Of a DNA stretch of 64,000 nucleotides, positions 44,659-54,800 are shown in pieces (the stretch's first letter is position 1; each line of letters opens with the position of its first letter). The stretch is from NCBI RefSeq assembly GCF_042646085.1, contig NZ_JBHRSZ010000002.1:558001-622000 (forward strand). The letters are read 5' to 3'. Under the pieces are notes generated by a model. The model made no database searches and had not been told where the DNA came from. It saw only the letters and a list, made by a program, of their open reading frames with translations. Source of the stretch: Litoribrevibacter euphylliae. GTDB lineage: Bacteria > Pseudomonadota > Gammaproteobacteria > Pseudomonadales > Litoribrevibacteraceae. The position numbers were made by a program, and so were the translations under genes.

Positions 44659-45558
44659 ATGTTAAGTCTTCGCGCTCAATTGGTAAAAAAAGCTCTGCAA
44701 AACAGCGTTAAACCGCTACTCAGCCCCACTACTTCCACAGAGCTTCAACGACGCGTCACAGACTTTGGCTTACAACTCAACCTGCTTCCTCTTGGAACCG
44801 AAATAACTACTACAAACATTGATGGTATCCCTGCCGAATGGATTACCAACCGTCGACAAGCCTGTTCCGATAGCGTCATTCTTTATTTGCACGGCGGAGC
44901 CTATAGCATTGGTTCCGCAAAGTCTCATCGTAATCTCACTGCCCATTTAGCCAAAGCCACCGGCGCAACCATCCTGGTACTCGACTATAAGTTAGCCCCC
45001 GAGTTTCCTTTCCCTGCCGCCTTGACCGACGCCACCGATGCTTATCAGTGGCTTCTTAAAAACGGCCACCAAGCTCAGGATATTGTGATTGCAGGCGACT
45101 CAGCAGGCGGCGGTTTGGCATTAGCGACGGCACTGTCATTGAAAGACAAACACATTCCTCTGCCAGCTTGTCTCGGATTAATCTCTCCTTGGGTCGATAT
45201 GACCATGTCCGGCGAATCCGTGAAGTCTAAAGCCGACTTAGACCCAATGATTCGTGAGGATTGGTTGAATGTCATGATCAACAACTACGCTGTTGATTTA
45301 CCGCCAGAATCCCCTCTGTGCTCGCCTATTTTTGCCGACTTAGAAGGGCTGCCTCCTATTCACATTCAAGTGGGTTCTGATGAGATTTTACTGGATGATG
45401 CGCTTCGCCTTGCCCAGAGAGCAGAATCCCAAGGCATTACCGTAAACTTAGAAATTTGGGATGAGATGTGGCACGTCTGGCATTTCCAGGCAGGTCTCGT
45501 TCCCGAAGCGAATCAAGCCATTGAACAATTTGCAAAGCTGATATGCCCTGCCAGTTAA
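44659..45558 (+). CDS. Alpha/beta hydrolase, hormone-sensitive-lipase-like esterase
   Basis: A 299-residue esterase of the HSL (family IV) group. It has the oxyanion motif HGGAY (78-82), nucleophile Ser148 in GDSAG, and acid/His residues in the C-terminal VGSDEILLDDALRLA and EIWDEMWHVWHFQ. No signal peptide is seen, so it is cytoplasmic and acts on short acyl esters. The ATG at 44659 has AAGGAA 7 nt upstream. It appears monocistronic. Confidence 0.92.
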   Translation: MLSLRAQLVKKALQNSVKPLLSPTTSTELQRRVTDFGLQLNLLPLGTEITTTNIDGIPAEWITNRRQACSDSVILYLHGGAYSIGSAKSHRNLTAHLAKATGATILVLDYKLAPEFPFPAALTDATDAYQWLLKNGHQAQDIVIAGDSAGGGLALATALSLKDKHIPLPACLGLISPWVDMTMSGESVKSKADLDPMIREDWLNVMINNYAVDLPPESPLCSPIFADLEGLPPIHIQVGSDEILLDDALRLAQRAESQGITVNLEIWDEMWHVWHFQAGLVPEANQAIEQFAKLICPAS

Positions 45559-45729
45559 GCGTGCGCTTTAAAACGTGCTGTTATAAACAAGCCCTATCAT
45601 AAAGAACAGCCTTCACTGCGACTCAGTTCAACCACTTCTGTGGTTATTCAGTAGAGGAAACTGGAGGCTGGTCTATACTCATGCAAAGTCATCCACTGCA
45701 TTTTCACTTTCTCTAATAAGAAATAAAAG

Positions 45730-46575
45730 ATGATTAAATTCAGTAAATTACAATTTAATACACATTACTCTCGTCGTTGTTTTGCAGCATTACTGACCAT
45801 ACTCTGTGTACTGAATACCGCGTTTTCACATGCAGACACCTTGCGTTTAGCCACAACAACGACATTAAAGAATTCAGGTTTGTTGGATTATTTATTACCC
45901 AAAATTGAAGCCGACCTACAAATAAACATCACTCACACAGTCACGGCCACCGGACAAGCACTGAGACTGGGTAAGTTGGGAGAAGTGGATATATTGTTGG
46001 TTCACGCGCCCAAAGCAGAACGTAAATTTGTCCGTGAAGGCTGGGGAGTAGGACGCTACCCAGTGATGAAAAACGATTACCTTATCGTTGGGCCGGAATC
46101 AGACCCCGTTGAAATTAAAGGCGCCAAAAACTTATCCTCAGTATTTCTTAAATTTACCGGAGGCAAAGGTACTTTTGTATCGCGAGGCGATCAATCTGGC
46201 ACCCACAAGAAAGAAGTGACCTTGTGGAATCGACACGCCCTTTTCCCGGTAGGAGCCAGTTGGTATTTTGAAATCGGCCAAAGCATGCAGAAAACCCTGT
46301 TAAAAGCAGACGAATTAAACGCCTACACCTTGGTTGACAGAGGAACTTGGCTGGCGACTCAAAAACAGACCAAGCTGGTAGAGCTCTATTCCGAAGACCC
46401 AAGCCTGGTTAATGTCTATTCCGTCATCCTGATTAATTCGGAACGTCACAGAGTGAATATCAGAGAATCCAGCGCGTTTCTGGATTGGTTCTTATCAGAA
46501 CAGGGCAATAAAACCATCGCTAATTTCAAAATAAACAACCAAGCGCCCTTCGAAGCCATCTCAGGTTATGACTAG
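45730..46575 (+). CDS. TupA-like tungstate/anion-binding periplasmic protein
   Basis: A 281-residue exported protein (signal cleaved near SHA-Asp36). It follows the TupA pattern closely: LATTTTLKNSGLLDYLLPKI, TATGQALRLGKLGEVDILLV with HAPKAER, NDYLIVGPESDP, and FVSRGDQSGTHKKEVTLW. TupA binds tungstate for a TupABC importer. No TupB permease or TupC ATPase gene lies nearby. The next gene, 68 nt downstream on the same strand, encodes a histidine kinase, so this may serve as a ligand-binding sensor subunit rather than a transporter component. Confidence 0.88.
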   Translation: MIKFSKLQFNTHYSRRCFAALLTILCVLNTAFSHADTLRLATTTTLKNSGLLDYLLPKIEADLQINITHTVTATGQALRLGKLGEVDILLVHAPKAERKFVREGWGVGRYPVMKNDYLIVGPESDPVEIKGAKNLSSVFLKFTGGKGTFVSRGDQSGTHKKEVTLWNRHALFPVGASWYFEIGQSMQKTLLKADELNAYTLVDRGTWLATQKQTKLVELYSEDPSLVNVYSVILINSERHRVNIRESSAFLDWFLSEQGNKTIANFKINNQAPFEAISGYD

Positions 46576-46643
46576 CGATTCACGATTAACGACCAACGAT
46601 TAAAAACAAGACAGAATAGGTTTAGTAACAGGATGTCTCACCT

Positions 46644-48236
46644 ATGAAACTCAATACAAGGCTGATTACATACCTTGTTGTTAGCTTACTTGCTGTGATC
46701 GCACTGCAAGTAAGCTTGCTTATTTTGTTTCTGAATAACCTTGAACAAGCCAATCACATCCGCTCTTTAGCGAATCAAAACAAAGAAGAAACCCACCGCA
46801 TAGAAATGGTTTTGCTCAAGCAATCCTATTCGTTAAAAAATCTCTTTATACGAGGCCATGATCCCACAGCCTACTACTTATATCTTGAAGAGTTTTTCGA
46901 CAGCGAACGCAAAGTATATCGTTCACTTGAAACAATGAAGCCTTCCATTAAAGACGACCCAACATTACTGGAAAGCTATAACGAGCTCATGAAGGGTATT
47001 CTCTCAAGCAGTACAGACTACCGTGCCGCCATTGAGGCTTATTCCGAATCCAATACCGACGCACACTTAGTCGCAGATCGTTACACCTCCATCGAGAACC
47101 TGATCTTAGAAGACTTACTAAGATTTTCTAACTTGATTGGCCAGCACTCCCAAGATCAAATTGAGCAACTGAACCACGACATTGAACAAGGCATCGCCTT
47201 CTTGCTGGTCAGCACCATCGGCGGAGGTTTACTGTTGTTAGTGGCCTTAATCTGGTACTTCAAAACACGCTTTATTAACCCTTTGGAAAAAGCCATCCAC
47301 ACCGCCAGCGCAGTTAGCCAAGGGAATAAAGACCAACGAATGGAAGTCTCAAAACACCATATCAATCCTCAAGAGTTTGACATCTTTGCACTGGCCTTCA
47401 ATGAAATGCTCGATAACCTCGAACAAAAGAATCAAGAGCTCAAACAAGCGATGATTCAACTTTCCACAGCAGAGAAATTATCATCATTAGGAAGCTTAGT
47501 TGCCGGCGTTGCTCATGAACTCAATACCCCGATTGGGGTGGCATTAACCGGTTCAAGTTGTTTGGGAGATAGAGCCGATGAAATCGAACATGCCATCAAA
47601 GAAGACAGGCTAACCAAACAAAAGCTAGTGGAGTTTTTAAGCGATATTCGAACAGGTTCAAGACTCATCGTTAATAACATAAAAGTGGCCTCCGAACTCA
47701 TTCACAACTTCAAACAAGTGGCGGTCGATCAATCCAGTGAACGACGCAGAGAGTTCAACGTCAAAGTCACATTAGTGGAAGTGCTGTCCACACTTTCTCC
47801 AACGATCAAAAAAACACCGCATACCGTCCATCTCAATATTGAGCCTCACATTGTTATTGATAGTTTTCCTGGTCCGCTCGGCCAAGTCATTACTAATTTA
47901 ATCAATAACTCACTGATTCACGGCTTTGATGGAAAAGAACAAGGCAATATCTGGATAGAAGCATACTCTCGTGGCCATACCATTCAACTCACCTATCGAG
48001 ACGATGGCAAGGGGATTCCCAAAGAAATCCAAAGCCGCGTTTTCGAGCCCTTTTTTACAACCCGCATGGGACAAGGCGGCAGTGGTTTAGGTATGCATAT
48101 TGTGCATAATATTGTCACTGGGATTCTTAAAGGCCATCTGACCCTGGAATCTGATGCATATCAAGGCGTTAAGATTACAATGGAGTTACCTTTAAGCGTA
48201 GACCCGAAAACAAATAAAGAATCCATGGCTAAATGA
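46644..48236 (+). CDS. Membrane sensor histidine kinase downstream of the TupA-like gene
   Basis: A 530-residue kinase. It has a membrane helix at about 7-32, a periplasmic helical sensor (about 33-180), a second helix (AFLLVSTIGGGLLLLVALIW), HAMP, and coiled coil. The HisKA-like box is LVAGVAHELNTPIG with an unusually long helical insert (GDRADEIEHAIKEDRLTKQK). HATPase_c has NLINNSLIHG, DDGKGIP, FEPFFTT and GSGLGMHIVHNI. No response regulator is adjacent. The co-directional TupA-like gene suggests that an oxyanion-binding protein feeds it, which is inference. Confidence 0.88.
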   Translation: MKLNTRLITYLVVSLLAVIALQVSLLILFLNNLEQANHIRSLANQNKEETHRIEMVLLKQSYSLKNLFIRGHDPTAYYLYLEEFFDSERKVYRSLETMKPSIKDDPTLLESYNELMKGILSSSTDYRAAIEAYSESNTDAHLVADRYTSIENLILEDLLRFSNLIGQHSQDQIEQLNHDIEQGIAFLLVSTIGGGLLLLVALIWYFKTRFINPLEKAIHTASAVSQGNKDQRMEVSKHHINPQEFDIFALAFNEMLDNLEQKNQELKQAMIQLSTAEKLSSLGSLVAGVAHELNTPIGVALTGSSCLGDRADEIEHAIKEDRLTKQKLVEFLSDIRTGSRLIVNNIKVASELIHNFKQVAVDQSSERRREFNVKVTLVEVLSTLSPTIKKTPHTVHLNIEPHIVIDSFPGPLGQVITNLINNSLIHGFDGKEQGNIWIEAYSRGHTIQLTYRDDGKGIPKEIQSRVFEPFFTTRMGQGGSGLGMHIVHNIVTGILKGHLTLESDAYQGVKITMELPLSVDPKTNKESMAK

Positions 48237-48298
48237 CGAACTCTGCATCCGTTGTACTCCGTGGACCATAAGTGATTAGCATTGCCTGGGAAAGCCAA

Positions 48299-49189
48299 AT
48301 GACAACACCACAAAACGCAATATTAGACGGTCAGGACTCACGTTTTTTCTACTTTCTTGAATACCAATTACTTGGCAGCACCTCCGAACAACAAATCATC
48401 AAAACGTTGAAATCCATTGGCCATGCGCAAGGCGTTTATCAGCTGGTCGCCTTCGGCCCAGACTTGGCTCAACGTCTTTTACCTGAAACAGAAGCCCTGG
48501 CTTTTGCCCCCATGAAAACACTTGCCGGCCCTGACTATCAGATGCCAGACACCCAAAGTGACCTGTTCTTCTGGTTACACGGCGCCAACAACAGCGACCT
48601 TTATGATCAGGTGCTAACCATTCAAAACTCTATGTCAGGTTTAGCAAAACTGACTCAAGATCAAGCCGGTTTCACCTATCACGACAACAAAGATTTGATT
48701 GGCTTTGAAGACGGCACCGCCAACCCGAAAGAAGACGCTCGTATTCCAGTGGCATTAATTCAAGACGACGCCGCCAATAAAGATGGCGCCATTGTGTTCG
48801 CTCAAAAATGGCGACATAAACTCGAACAATTTTTATCTCTACCAGTAGCAGCACAAGAGAAGATTGTCGGCCGAACCAAAGTTGAAAACATTGAATTGGA
48901 AGGCAATGACATGCCCGACGATTCACACGTCAGCCGTACCGATGTCAAACTGGATGGCGAAGCGATGAAGATCTATCGCCGCAGTGCGCCGTACGGTAAT
49001 GCTACTGAAAAAGGGCTGATGTTCCTTTGCTTTGCCTGCAGCCAGAAGCGCATTCAAATTCAATTGGAACGCATGGTCGGTTGCACAGGAGATGGCTTGT
49101 CAGATCACTTAATGAAGTATTCAGATGCGGTCTCGGGCAGTTACTTTTATGCGCCTTCGCAAACGCAGTTAGATAAGTTGTTGGGCTAA
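48299..49189 (+). CDS. Dyp-type (dye-decolourising) heme peroxidase
   Basis: A 296-residue heme peroxidase. Landmarks are the distal motif GFEDGTANPKED with the catalytic Asp, the proximal heme His in DDSHVSRTD, and the conserved Arg in IYRRSAPYG. No Tat or Sec signal is present, so it is cytoplasmic unless packaged; no encapsulin gene is near. The ATG at 48299 (MTTPQNAILDGQ) is preferred over a GTG at 48272. Confidence 0.92.
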   Translation: MTTPQNAILDGQDSRFFYFLEYQLLGSTSEQQIIKTLKSIGHAQGVYQLVAFGPDLAQRLLPETEALAFAPMKTLAGPDYQMPDTQSDLFFWLHGANNSDLYDQVLTIQNSMSGLAKLTQDQAGFTYHDNKDLIGFEDGTANPKEDARIPVALIQDDAANKDGAIVFAQKWRHKLEQFLSLPVAAQEKIVGRTKVENIELEGNDMPDDSHVSRTDVKLDGEAMKIYRRSAPYGNATEKGLMFLCFACSQKRIQIQLERMVGCTGDGLSDHLMKYSDAVSGSYFYAPSQTQLDKLLG

Positions 49190-49196
49190 GGAATTA

Positions 49197-49217
49197 GGGC
49201 TGCGCGATCCGCAGCCC
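49197..49217 (+). terminator. Hairpin after the Dyp peroxidase gene
   Basis: GGGCTGCG (49197-49204), 5-nt loop, CGCAGCCC (49210-49217), directly after the peroxidase stop. The stem is strong but no T-run follows, so termination efficiency is doubtful. Confidence 0.5.
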
Positions 49218-49275
49218 AACTATTATGGCCAAGTATTACGGTCGTAATTTACAACCCAATATTAGGCACAAGAGT

Positions 49276-49353
49276 TACAACCACGATTTACAACCGCAAT
49301 TCACAACCACGATTTACAACCGCAATTCACAACCACGATTCACAACCCAAATT
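49276..49353. repeat. Six tandem copies of a 13-bp unit
   Basis: Alternating units TACAACCACGATT and TACAACCGCAATT, with C for the first T in later copies, repeat with exact 13-bp period at 49276, 49289, 49302, 49315, 49328 and 49341. The last copy is degenerate and covers the stop codon of the small gene on the minus strand. A looser copy occurs at about 49248. The order forms a 26-bp higher-order repeat. Confidence 0.85.
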
Positions 49354-49615
49354 TGGGCGGTTTAGACTCGCCTTTTGAGCGTAACTCCACCTCTCGGAAA
49401 TGTTCAACCGCCTTAATAAGCGCCGCATGCGCTTCCACCGCCTGACCAGAGTTCAAGAAGTGCTCAAGCGCTTCATAGACGTGCTCTAACTCCGTAAAAC
49501 GGTAATTAAGGCTTAGCAGGCTTTTCGCAATGAAATCAGGGTCTTCACCCTTCTCTCTCATGGCCGCTGCTTTTTCCAAAGCGATGGTTAGTTGCTCCCG
49601 AGTTGGTGTTGACAT
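49340..49615 (-). CDS. Conserved small helical protein of unknown function
   Basis: A 91-residue, largely helical hydrophilic protein (REQLTIALEKAAAMREKGED, then HVYEALEHFLNSGQAVEAHA). I do not recognise a named family. The start at 49615 (MSTPTREQ) is preferred to one four codons upstream. The gene ends within a 13-bp tandem repeat array. Even codon distribution and a sensible amphipathic pattern support a real gene. Confidence 0.65.
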   Translation of the reverse strand: MSTPTREQLTIALEKAAAMREKGEDPDFIAKSLLSLNYRFTELEHVYEALEHFLNSGQAVEAHAALIKAVEHFREVELRSKGESKPPKFGL

Positions 49616-49845
49616 GTCCCCTCTCACTTATTAATCATCTACTTAATAACCTAGGTCTTTGTAGGGAATTTTCAAGTTTTGCGACCTACAAAAAGTATTC
49701 TTCAACAGATCAAATAACACACATCAGAAAGTTAAAAGTTTCGTCCTCATCCCCGCCCTTTTTTGATAAGATCGCGCTTCCAAATTCACCTCCTCTCAAC
49801 CATGCCTAGCAATGCGTTGTTCGATACCACTGGATCGCTTTATCT

Positions 49846-51021
49846 ATGAACTCACAAGTCATCATCGTTGGCGCTGGCGCAGCCGGTTTAATGTGTGCAA
49901 TTTCCGCGGCACAAAATGGCAAACAAGTGATGGTGCTCGATCACGCAAACAAAGCCGGTAAAAAGATCCTTATGTCAGGCGGTGGACGTTGTAACTTCAC
50001 CAATATGTTCACCGAACCAGACAACTACCTTTCCGAGAATGAGCATTTCTGCAAATCGGCGCTATCCCGATACACCCAATGGGATTTTATGGCGATGGTG
50101 GATAAGCACGGCATTCCTTATCATGAAAAGACGCTAGGCCAATTATTTTGTGATAACAAATCGTCAGACATTCTGAATATGCTACTGACGGAATGTGAAC
50201 AAGCCGGTGTAGAAATTCGCCTCGATCATGCCATCGAAGCGGTGGAGAAAGTCGAAGATCATTTCGAGCTTATCGTTAACGGACAGCCCGCTACCTGTGA
50301 ATCTCTGGTGATTGCCACCGGTGGTCTGTCCATTCCCACACTCGGCGCCACCGGCTTTGGGTATGATCTCGCCCGCCAGTTTGGTTTAAAAGTACTCGAC
50401 ACCTCAGCCGGGCTCGTTCCTTTTACCATCACCGATCAACTCAAAAACTGGTGTACCGAACTCTCAGGCACAGCCATCGACTGCGTGGTCAGCTGCAACG
50501 GTCAATCCTTTAAAGAAGCCTTCCTGTTCACCCATCGAGGGTTGAGCGGCCCAGCCATGCTTCAGATCTCTTCCTACTGGAAACCGGGTGACAGTATCAC
50601 CATCAACCTGCTTCCCAATGAATCGGCTCTTGATTGGTTGCAACAAGCACAAGCTGACCGCCCAAATACCGAACTGAAAACACTATTAGCAGACCAGTTC
50701 ACCAAAAAAGTAGCGGCACTGATGTGCCAAGACTGGTTCGAATCCCGAGCATTAAAAACCTACAACGAACCACAACTCAAAGACATCGCCAGACAACTGG
50801 AAGCCTGGGTTGTCACCCCATCCGGCACCGAAGGCTATCGCACTGCCGAAGTTACCCTAGGCGGCGTTGATACCGACGAAGTCAGCTCCAAAACCTTTGA
50901 AGCTAAAAAAGTACCCGGTTTGTATTTCATCGGCGAAGTACTCGACGTAACCGGCCATTTAGGTGGCTTTAACTTCCAATGGGCTTGGGCAAGTGGCTAT
51001 TGCTGTGGGCAGGCGTTGTAA
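49846..51021 (+). CDS. HI0933/YhiN-family FAD-dependent oxidoreductase
   Basis: A 391-residue flavoprotein of the HI0933 family, whose substrate is not established. It has the Rossmann motif VGAGAAGLMCAISAAQNGKQ at the start, the family hallmark MSGGGRCNFTNMF, the central IATGGLSIPTLGATGFGYDL, and the C-terminal FIGEVLDVTGHLGGFNFQWA. Length is normal. It is the last core gene before the restriction island and is transcribed toward it. Confidence 0.94.
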   Translation: MNSQVIIVGAGAAGLMCAISAAQNGKQVMVLDHANKAGKKILMSGGGRCNFTNMFTEPDNYLSENEHFCKSALSRYTQWDFMAMVDKHGIPYHEKTLGQLFCDNKSSDILNMLLTECEQAGVEIRLDHAIEAVEKVEDHFELIVNGQPATCESLVIATGGLSIPTLGATGFGYDLARQFGLKVLDTSAGLVPFTITDQLKNWCTELSGTAIDCVVSCNGQSFKEAFLFTHRGLSGPAMLQISSYWKPGDSITINLLPNESALDWLQQAQADRPNTELKTLLADQFTKKVAALMCQDWFESRALKTYNEPQLKDIARQLEAWVVTPSGTEGYRTAEVTLGGVDTDEVSSKTFEAKKVPGLYFIGEVLDVTGHLGGFNFQWAWASGYCCGQAL

Positions 51022-51161
51022 ACTGTATTGATGAAATTAAAACGAAGACAAGCGTGTTTGACAATCAAAGCATCATATAAAAAAGTATTTAGAAAAAAGA
51101 TAAGTTAGTAAACTTAATCTATAGCCTGATTTAATCGATGAAGTATTCGAACGCAGAAGAA

Positions 51162-51854
51162 TTATAAACCTTCTACCTCCATCCCGTGCTCAGCCAACCA
51201 TTGTTTTCGCTCTTTATAATCAGGCATTGCTCGTTCTACACATAACCAAAATTCAGCTGAATGGCTGGGTTCTATAAGGTGAGATAACTCGTGAACAACA
51301 ACATACTCAGCTATTTTTGCAGGTAGAAGAATTGTCTTCCAATGAAAGTATAGTGTTTGGTTTTTACCACAAGAGCCCCAACGGTAACCGAGGTCACGTA
51401 CTTTCAGTGATGAATATTCAACGCCCAGCCTGTTTTTAAATTCATTTGCTTTAGCTGTTAACCAATTAAGTCCCTTCGATGAATACCAATCAATAAATAG
51501 TTTTCGAGCATCGTTAGCATTAGTTATAGATAGGTGAAAGCGACCCTGATGAAATTTAAATGGTACTATTTGTTCATCGACTAAATTCAAACGATAGCTA
51601 CGCCCTAGGTATAAAAAACCTTCTCCTTGAATAAACTGCTTAGGTCTTATCGTTTTCTGCATCAACGACTTTTCAGCAAGCTTTTGATAGATCCAGCTAA
51701 GTTTAGAGCGAACAAACCCTTCTAGTTTATCCTTTGTCACAGTGGGGGGCGCAGTAAGTAATAAACTGCTGTCCCTGTCCACCGTGAGCTGCATCGTTTT
51801 ACGATTGCTACTGAGCTTAACTGGAATAATCAAGTCTTCGATGGTTAAGGTCAT
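51162..51854 (-). CDS. YgjP-like (DUF45/M48-type) zinc metallopeptidase
   Basis: A 230-residue protein of the YgjP/DUF45 family with the zinc motif HELSH (187-191) in VVHELSHLIEPSHSAEFW, and the family segment VRDLGYRWGSCGKNQTLYFH. Its start overlaps the hsdR stop (ATGA-type, 4 nt), so it is translated as part of the type I operon. Such genes are frequently found downstream of hsdR, but their contribution to restriction has not been defined to my knowledge. Confidence 0.88.
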   Translation of the reverse strand: MTLTIEDLIIPVKLSSNRKTMQLTVDRDSSLLLTAPPTVTKDKLEGFVRSKLSWIYQKLAEKSLMQKTIRPKQFIQGEGFLYLGRSYRLNLVDEQIVPFKFHQGRFHLSITNANDARKLFIDWYSSKGLNWLTAKANEFKNRLGVEYSSLKVRDLGYRWGSCGKNQTLYFHWKTILLPAKIAEYVVVHELSHLIEPSHSAEFWLCVERAMPDYKERKQWLAEHGMEVEGL

Positions 51855-54800
51855 AATGCCTCTAACTTGGGTGTATTAGCCTTGGCAAGCTCTCTTAGCT
51901 TGTCTACTAAAGGCTCCATATGGTCAAAATCTAAAAGATCTGACTCATGCAGGCTTTCAAATAAGTACTGCTCAAGCTCTTCTTGTAACGATATTCTGTG
52001 GGGCTCCCAAAAACTCGTTGTGGTTATCTTGTCCTGAATATGCGCCACCAACTTTTCTGTTAACTCGATAAGTTGCGCTTCAATTGCTAAGTCAGGTTGC
52101 TCCTCACCACATACAGCTACTTTAAGCATGCGGTAAAAAGCTAAGTAGTGCTCAGGGATATCTGGCAAACCTTCCTCATGCTTTGTTGAACCAGAACGGA
52201 CTTCATCAATAATGGTTTGTAGTGCTTTTATTAACTCATCCCACTGACCTGCCAGATCTTCAAGTATCTTTTTGAGGTAATCACTTAGTTTTACGTAATA
52301 AATTGGGTCTTCATCATGATGTTGTGTTATGTGATGCCTAATTGCGTGTTCCATCTCTGAAGCTGCGGCCTTTTTCTGCTCTTCAGGTGTTGCACCTTGG
52401 TTTGCGGCTTGTGCAGCTATCTCGTCGATATTTTTTTCAAAGTGAGCATCGGTTAAGTTCACAGGTGCTACTTTAGGATCAATGCCCAGCGAAATAATGT
52501 GTTCGTCTATTAAAGTACGAACTTTTGCACCTACATCTTTACCTATGACCAAGCTATCACGGTAGCGCATTCTAGCCCGATTTTGGATCATCGCGAGTGC
52601 TTTTGCATCAGCGGCAAAAGGCAAACCTTCCGGTCTTGGCAGAACCGTCTCTAAGCTTTGTAAAAAGGCTTTCAGTTTAACGGCAAACTCTTGTCGCAAT
52701 CGCTCCGTGCTAAGTAACTGCACGCAAGACTCAATATCATCAAGAGATTCAACACCTTTACTTCGGAAGACATCTATAGCACGAATATGTCGTTCTCTAA
52801 GTGCAGGTACCTCGTCTTTTAAACTGCGTAGCGCACCTTCAACATCCTCATCACTATAAGCAGCTAGAGCAGCCTTTAAATGATTAGCAACGCCATAGTA
52901 ATCAACAACGATACCAAATTGTTTACCAAAACCTGTGCGGTTAACGCGGGCAATGGTTTGTAATAGCTCAGCTTCACGAATAGAGCGGTCTAAATACATT
53001 ACCCCTTCAATTGGCGCATCAAAGCCCGTAAGTAACATTGACTTAACAATTAAAAATGAAAGCGGGTCAGTGTCTGTTTGTTTACCTTCTTCAGCTAAAA
53101 GTGGCTTTTTAAAGCGCTCAATCGCTTTATCTTGCTTAGCCCTATCTGTATGCTCCGCCCATTCTGGTCCATCGTTATTATCAGATGAAATAATGGTGGC
53201 AAATTCCATTTTTGCTAATACATCTCGGTAACGCCAAGCTTGTATCAAAGCTTGTACTTTTGGTGATTTACGACACAAGGTTTCGTTATCACACGCTTTT
53301 AACTCATCAGTTAAACGCTCTGAATCAAATAACAGTTTATCACGGGCCTCTTTAAAGGCTTTAAAGTAGCGCACAGCAGCTAGTCGGCTATAGGCCACAA
53401 CTTGCGCTTTATAGCCATTGGGCAGAATGTTCGTCACATAGTGACGAAGCATGTCAGCGGCTTTGTCTTCAATTAGCTTAGTCGCCTCAAGTACGTTACC
53501 CTTGGTTGCGTATTTCTTCTTTATAGCTTCCAGTTCTTCTTCTGTTTTTTCATTGAAGAAGTCTTCAAATAACTCGTCTAAGCTTGAGCCATCTTTAACT
53601 GCACCACTTACCGTGCGGCCTTCATACAAAATAGGCACAGTTGCGCCATCCGCTTCAGCTTCTTTGATGGTGTATTTATCAATAAACTCACCAAAGACTT
53701 CATGAGTACGTTTTTTCTCGCCCATGATAATTGGCGTGCCGGTAAAACCAATACGCGCACAATTTGGAATACCTGAAAGCAAATTAGCATGTAAGTCACC
53801 TGATTGCGTGCGATGCGCCTCGTCTACCATGACCAAAATGTCTTCGCTGGCATTGAGTAATTCAAATGGATCAGCCGCTTTAGCTTGTGATTCGCGATAC
53901 TTTTGGATCATGGCGAATACAATGCCGGGGCCTTGTTGCTTTAATAGGTTTTTAAGCGACTTATTGTTTGTTGCAACCGAAACCATTTCATCAGTAATTT
54001 TGGCAGTACCTGAGAGTTGGCTTTGTAAGTCTTTACGGTCGGTCACAATCACCACTTTAAAACGTCGTAGTTTTACGTCGGTACGCAGCTTGCGGATCAG
54101 GAACATCATGGTGAGTGATTTACCCGAGCCCTGGGTGTGCCACACAATGCCGCCGCGTCTGTCGTACTCGCCGTCTTGCTTACGGGTTTTACCATTTAGC
54201 AAGCGATGAACAGAGCGAACCACGCCACGGTATTGTTGATATCGACACACCATTTTGATGGTTTGCCCACCTTGATGGGTAAATAAAATAAAGTGGCGGA
54301 TAATATCAAGCAGTGACTCAGGCATTAACATGCCTGCAACCAGTCGCTGCTGGGCAGATAACTTGGTTACCTCTAGCTCGTTTGCCAACGCTTTTTCACA
54401 GCGATTTGGTTCACTCGCCGTAACAACGGTTTTCCAAGGTTTATAAAACTCAGCACGTGCGCCAACAGTGCCCACTAAACACTGCTCAAAGCTTGCCGCT
54501 ATCATTAACTGATTGGTATTAAATAACTGCGGAGCACCTTCGTTGTCTTCAACTTCACCTGCGGTAAAACGCTGGTTAGAATAGCGACGAAGCTGGTTAA
54601 TTGCAGCAGCCATGGGCTCAGCGCTGTCTGGATTTTTACACTCAATAACGACGAGTGGAATACCATTAACTAGCAAGACTAGATCAGGAATAATGTGTTT
54701 TTTGCTGGTGTCGTGACCTGCTGGGCACTGCACCTTAAACTGGTTAATTACCGTAAAGGTGTTATTTTCTGGCGTATCCCAGTCAATAAAATGAATACTA

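Noticed and set aside
49276..49353. Possible CRISPR array
   Set aside because: The units are 13 bp and directly adjacent without unique spacers, and no cas genes are near; it is a simple tandem repeat.
53724..54209. 161-codon plus-strand open frame inside hsdR
   Set aside because: It is an antisense shadow of conserved HsdR motifs (Walker A and DEAH region), with no ribosome-binding site and a composition rich in Ser/Arg/Cys unlike a real protein.
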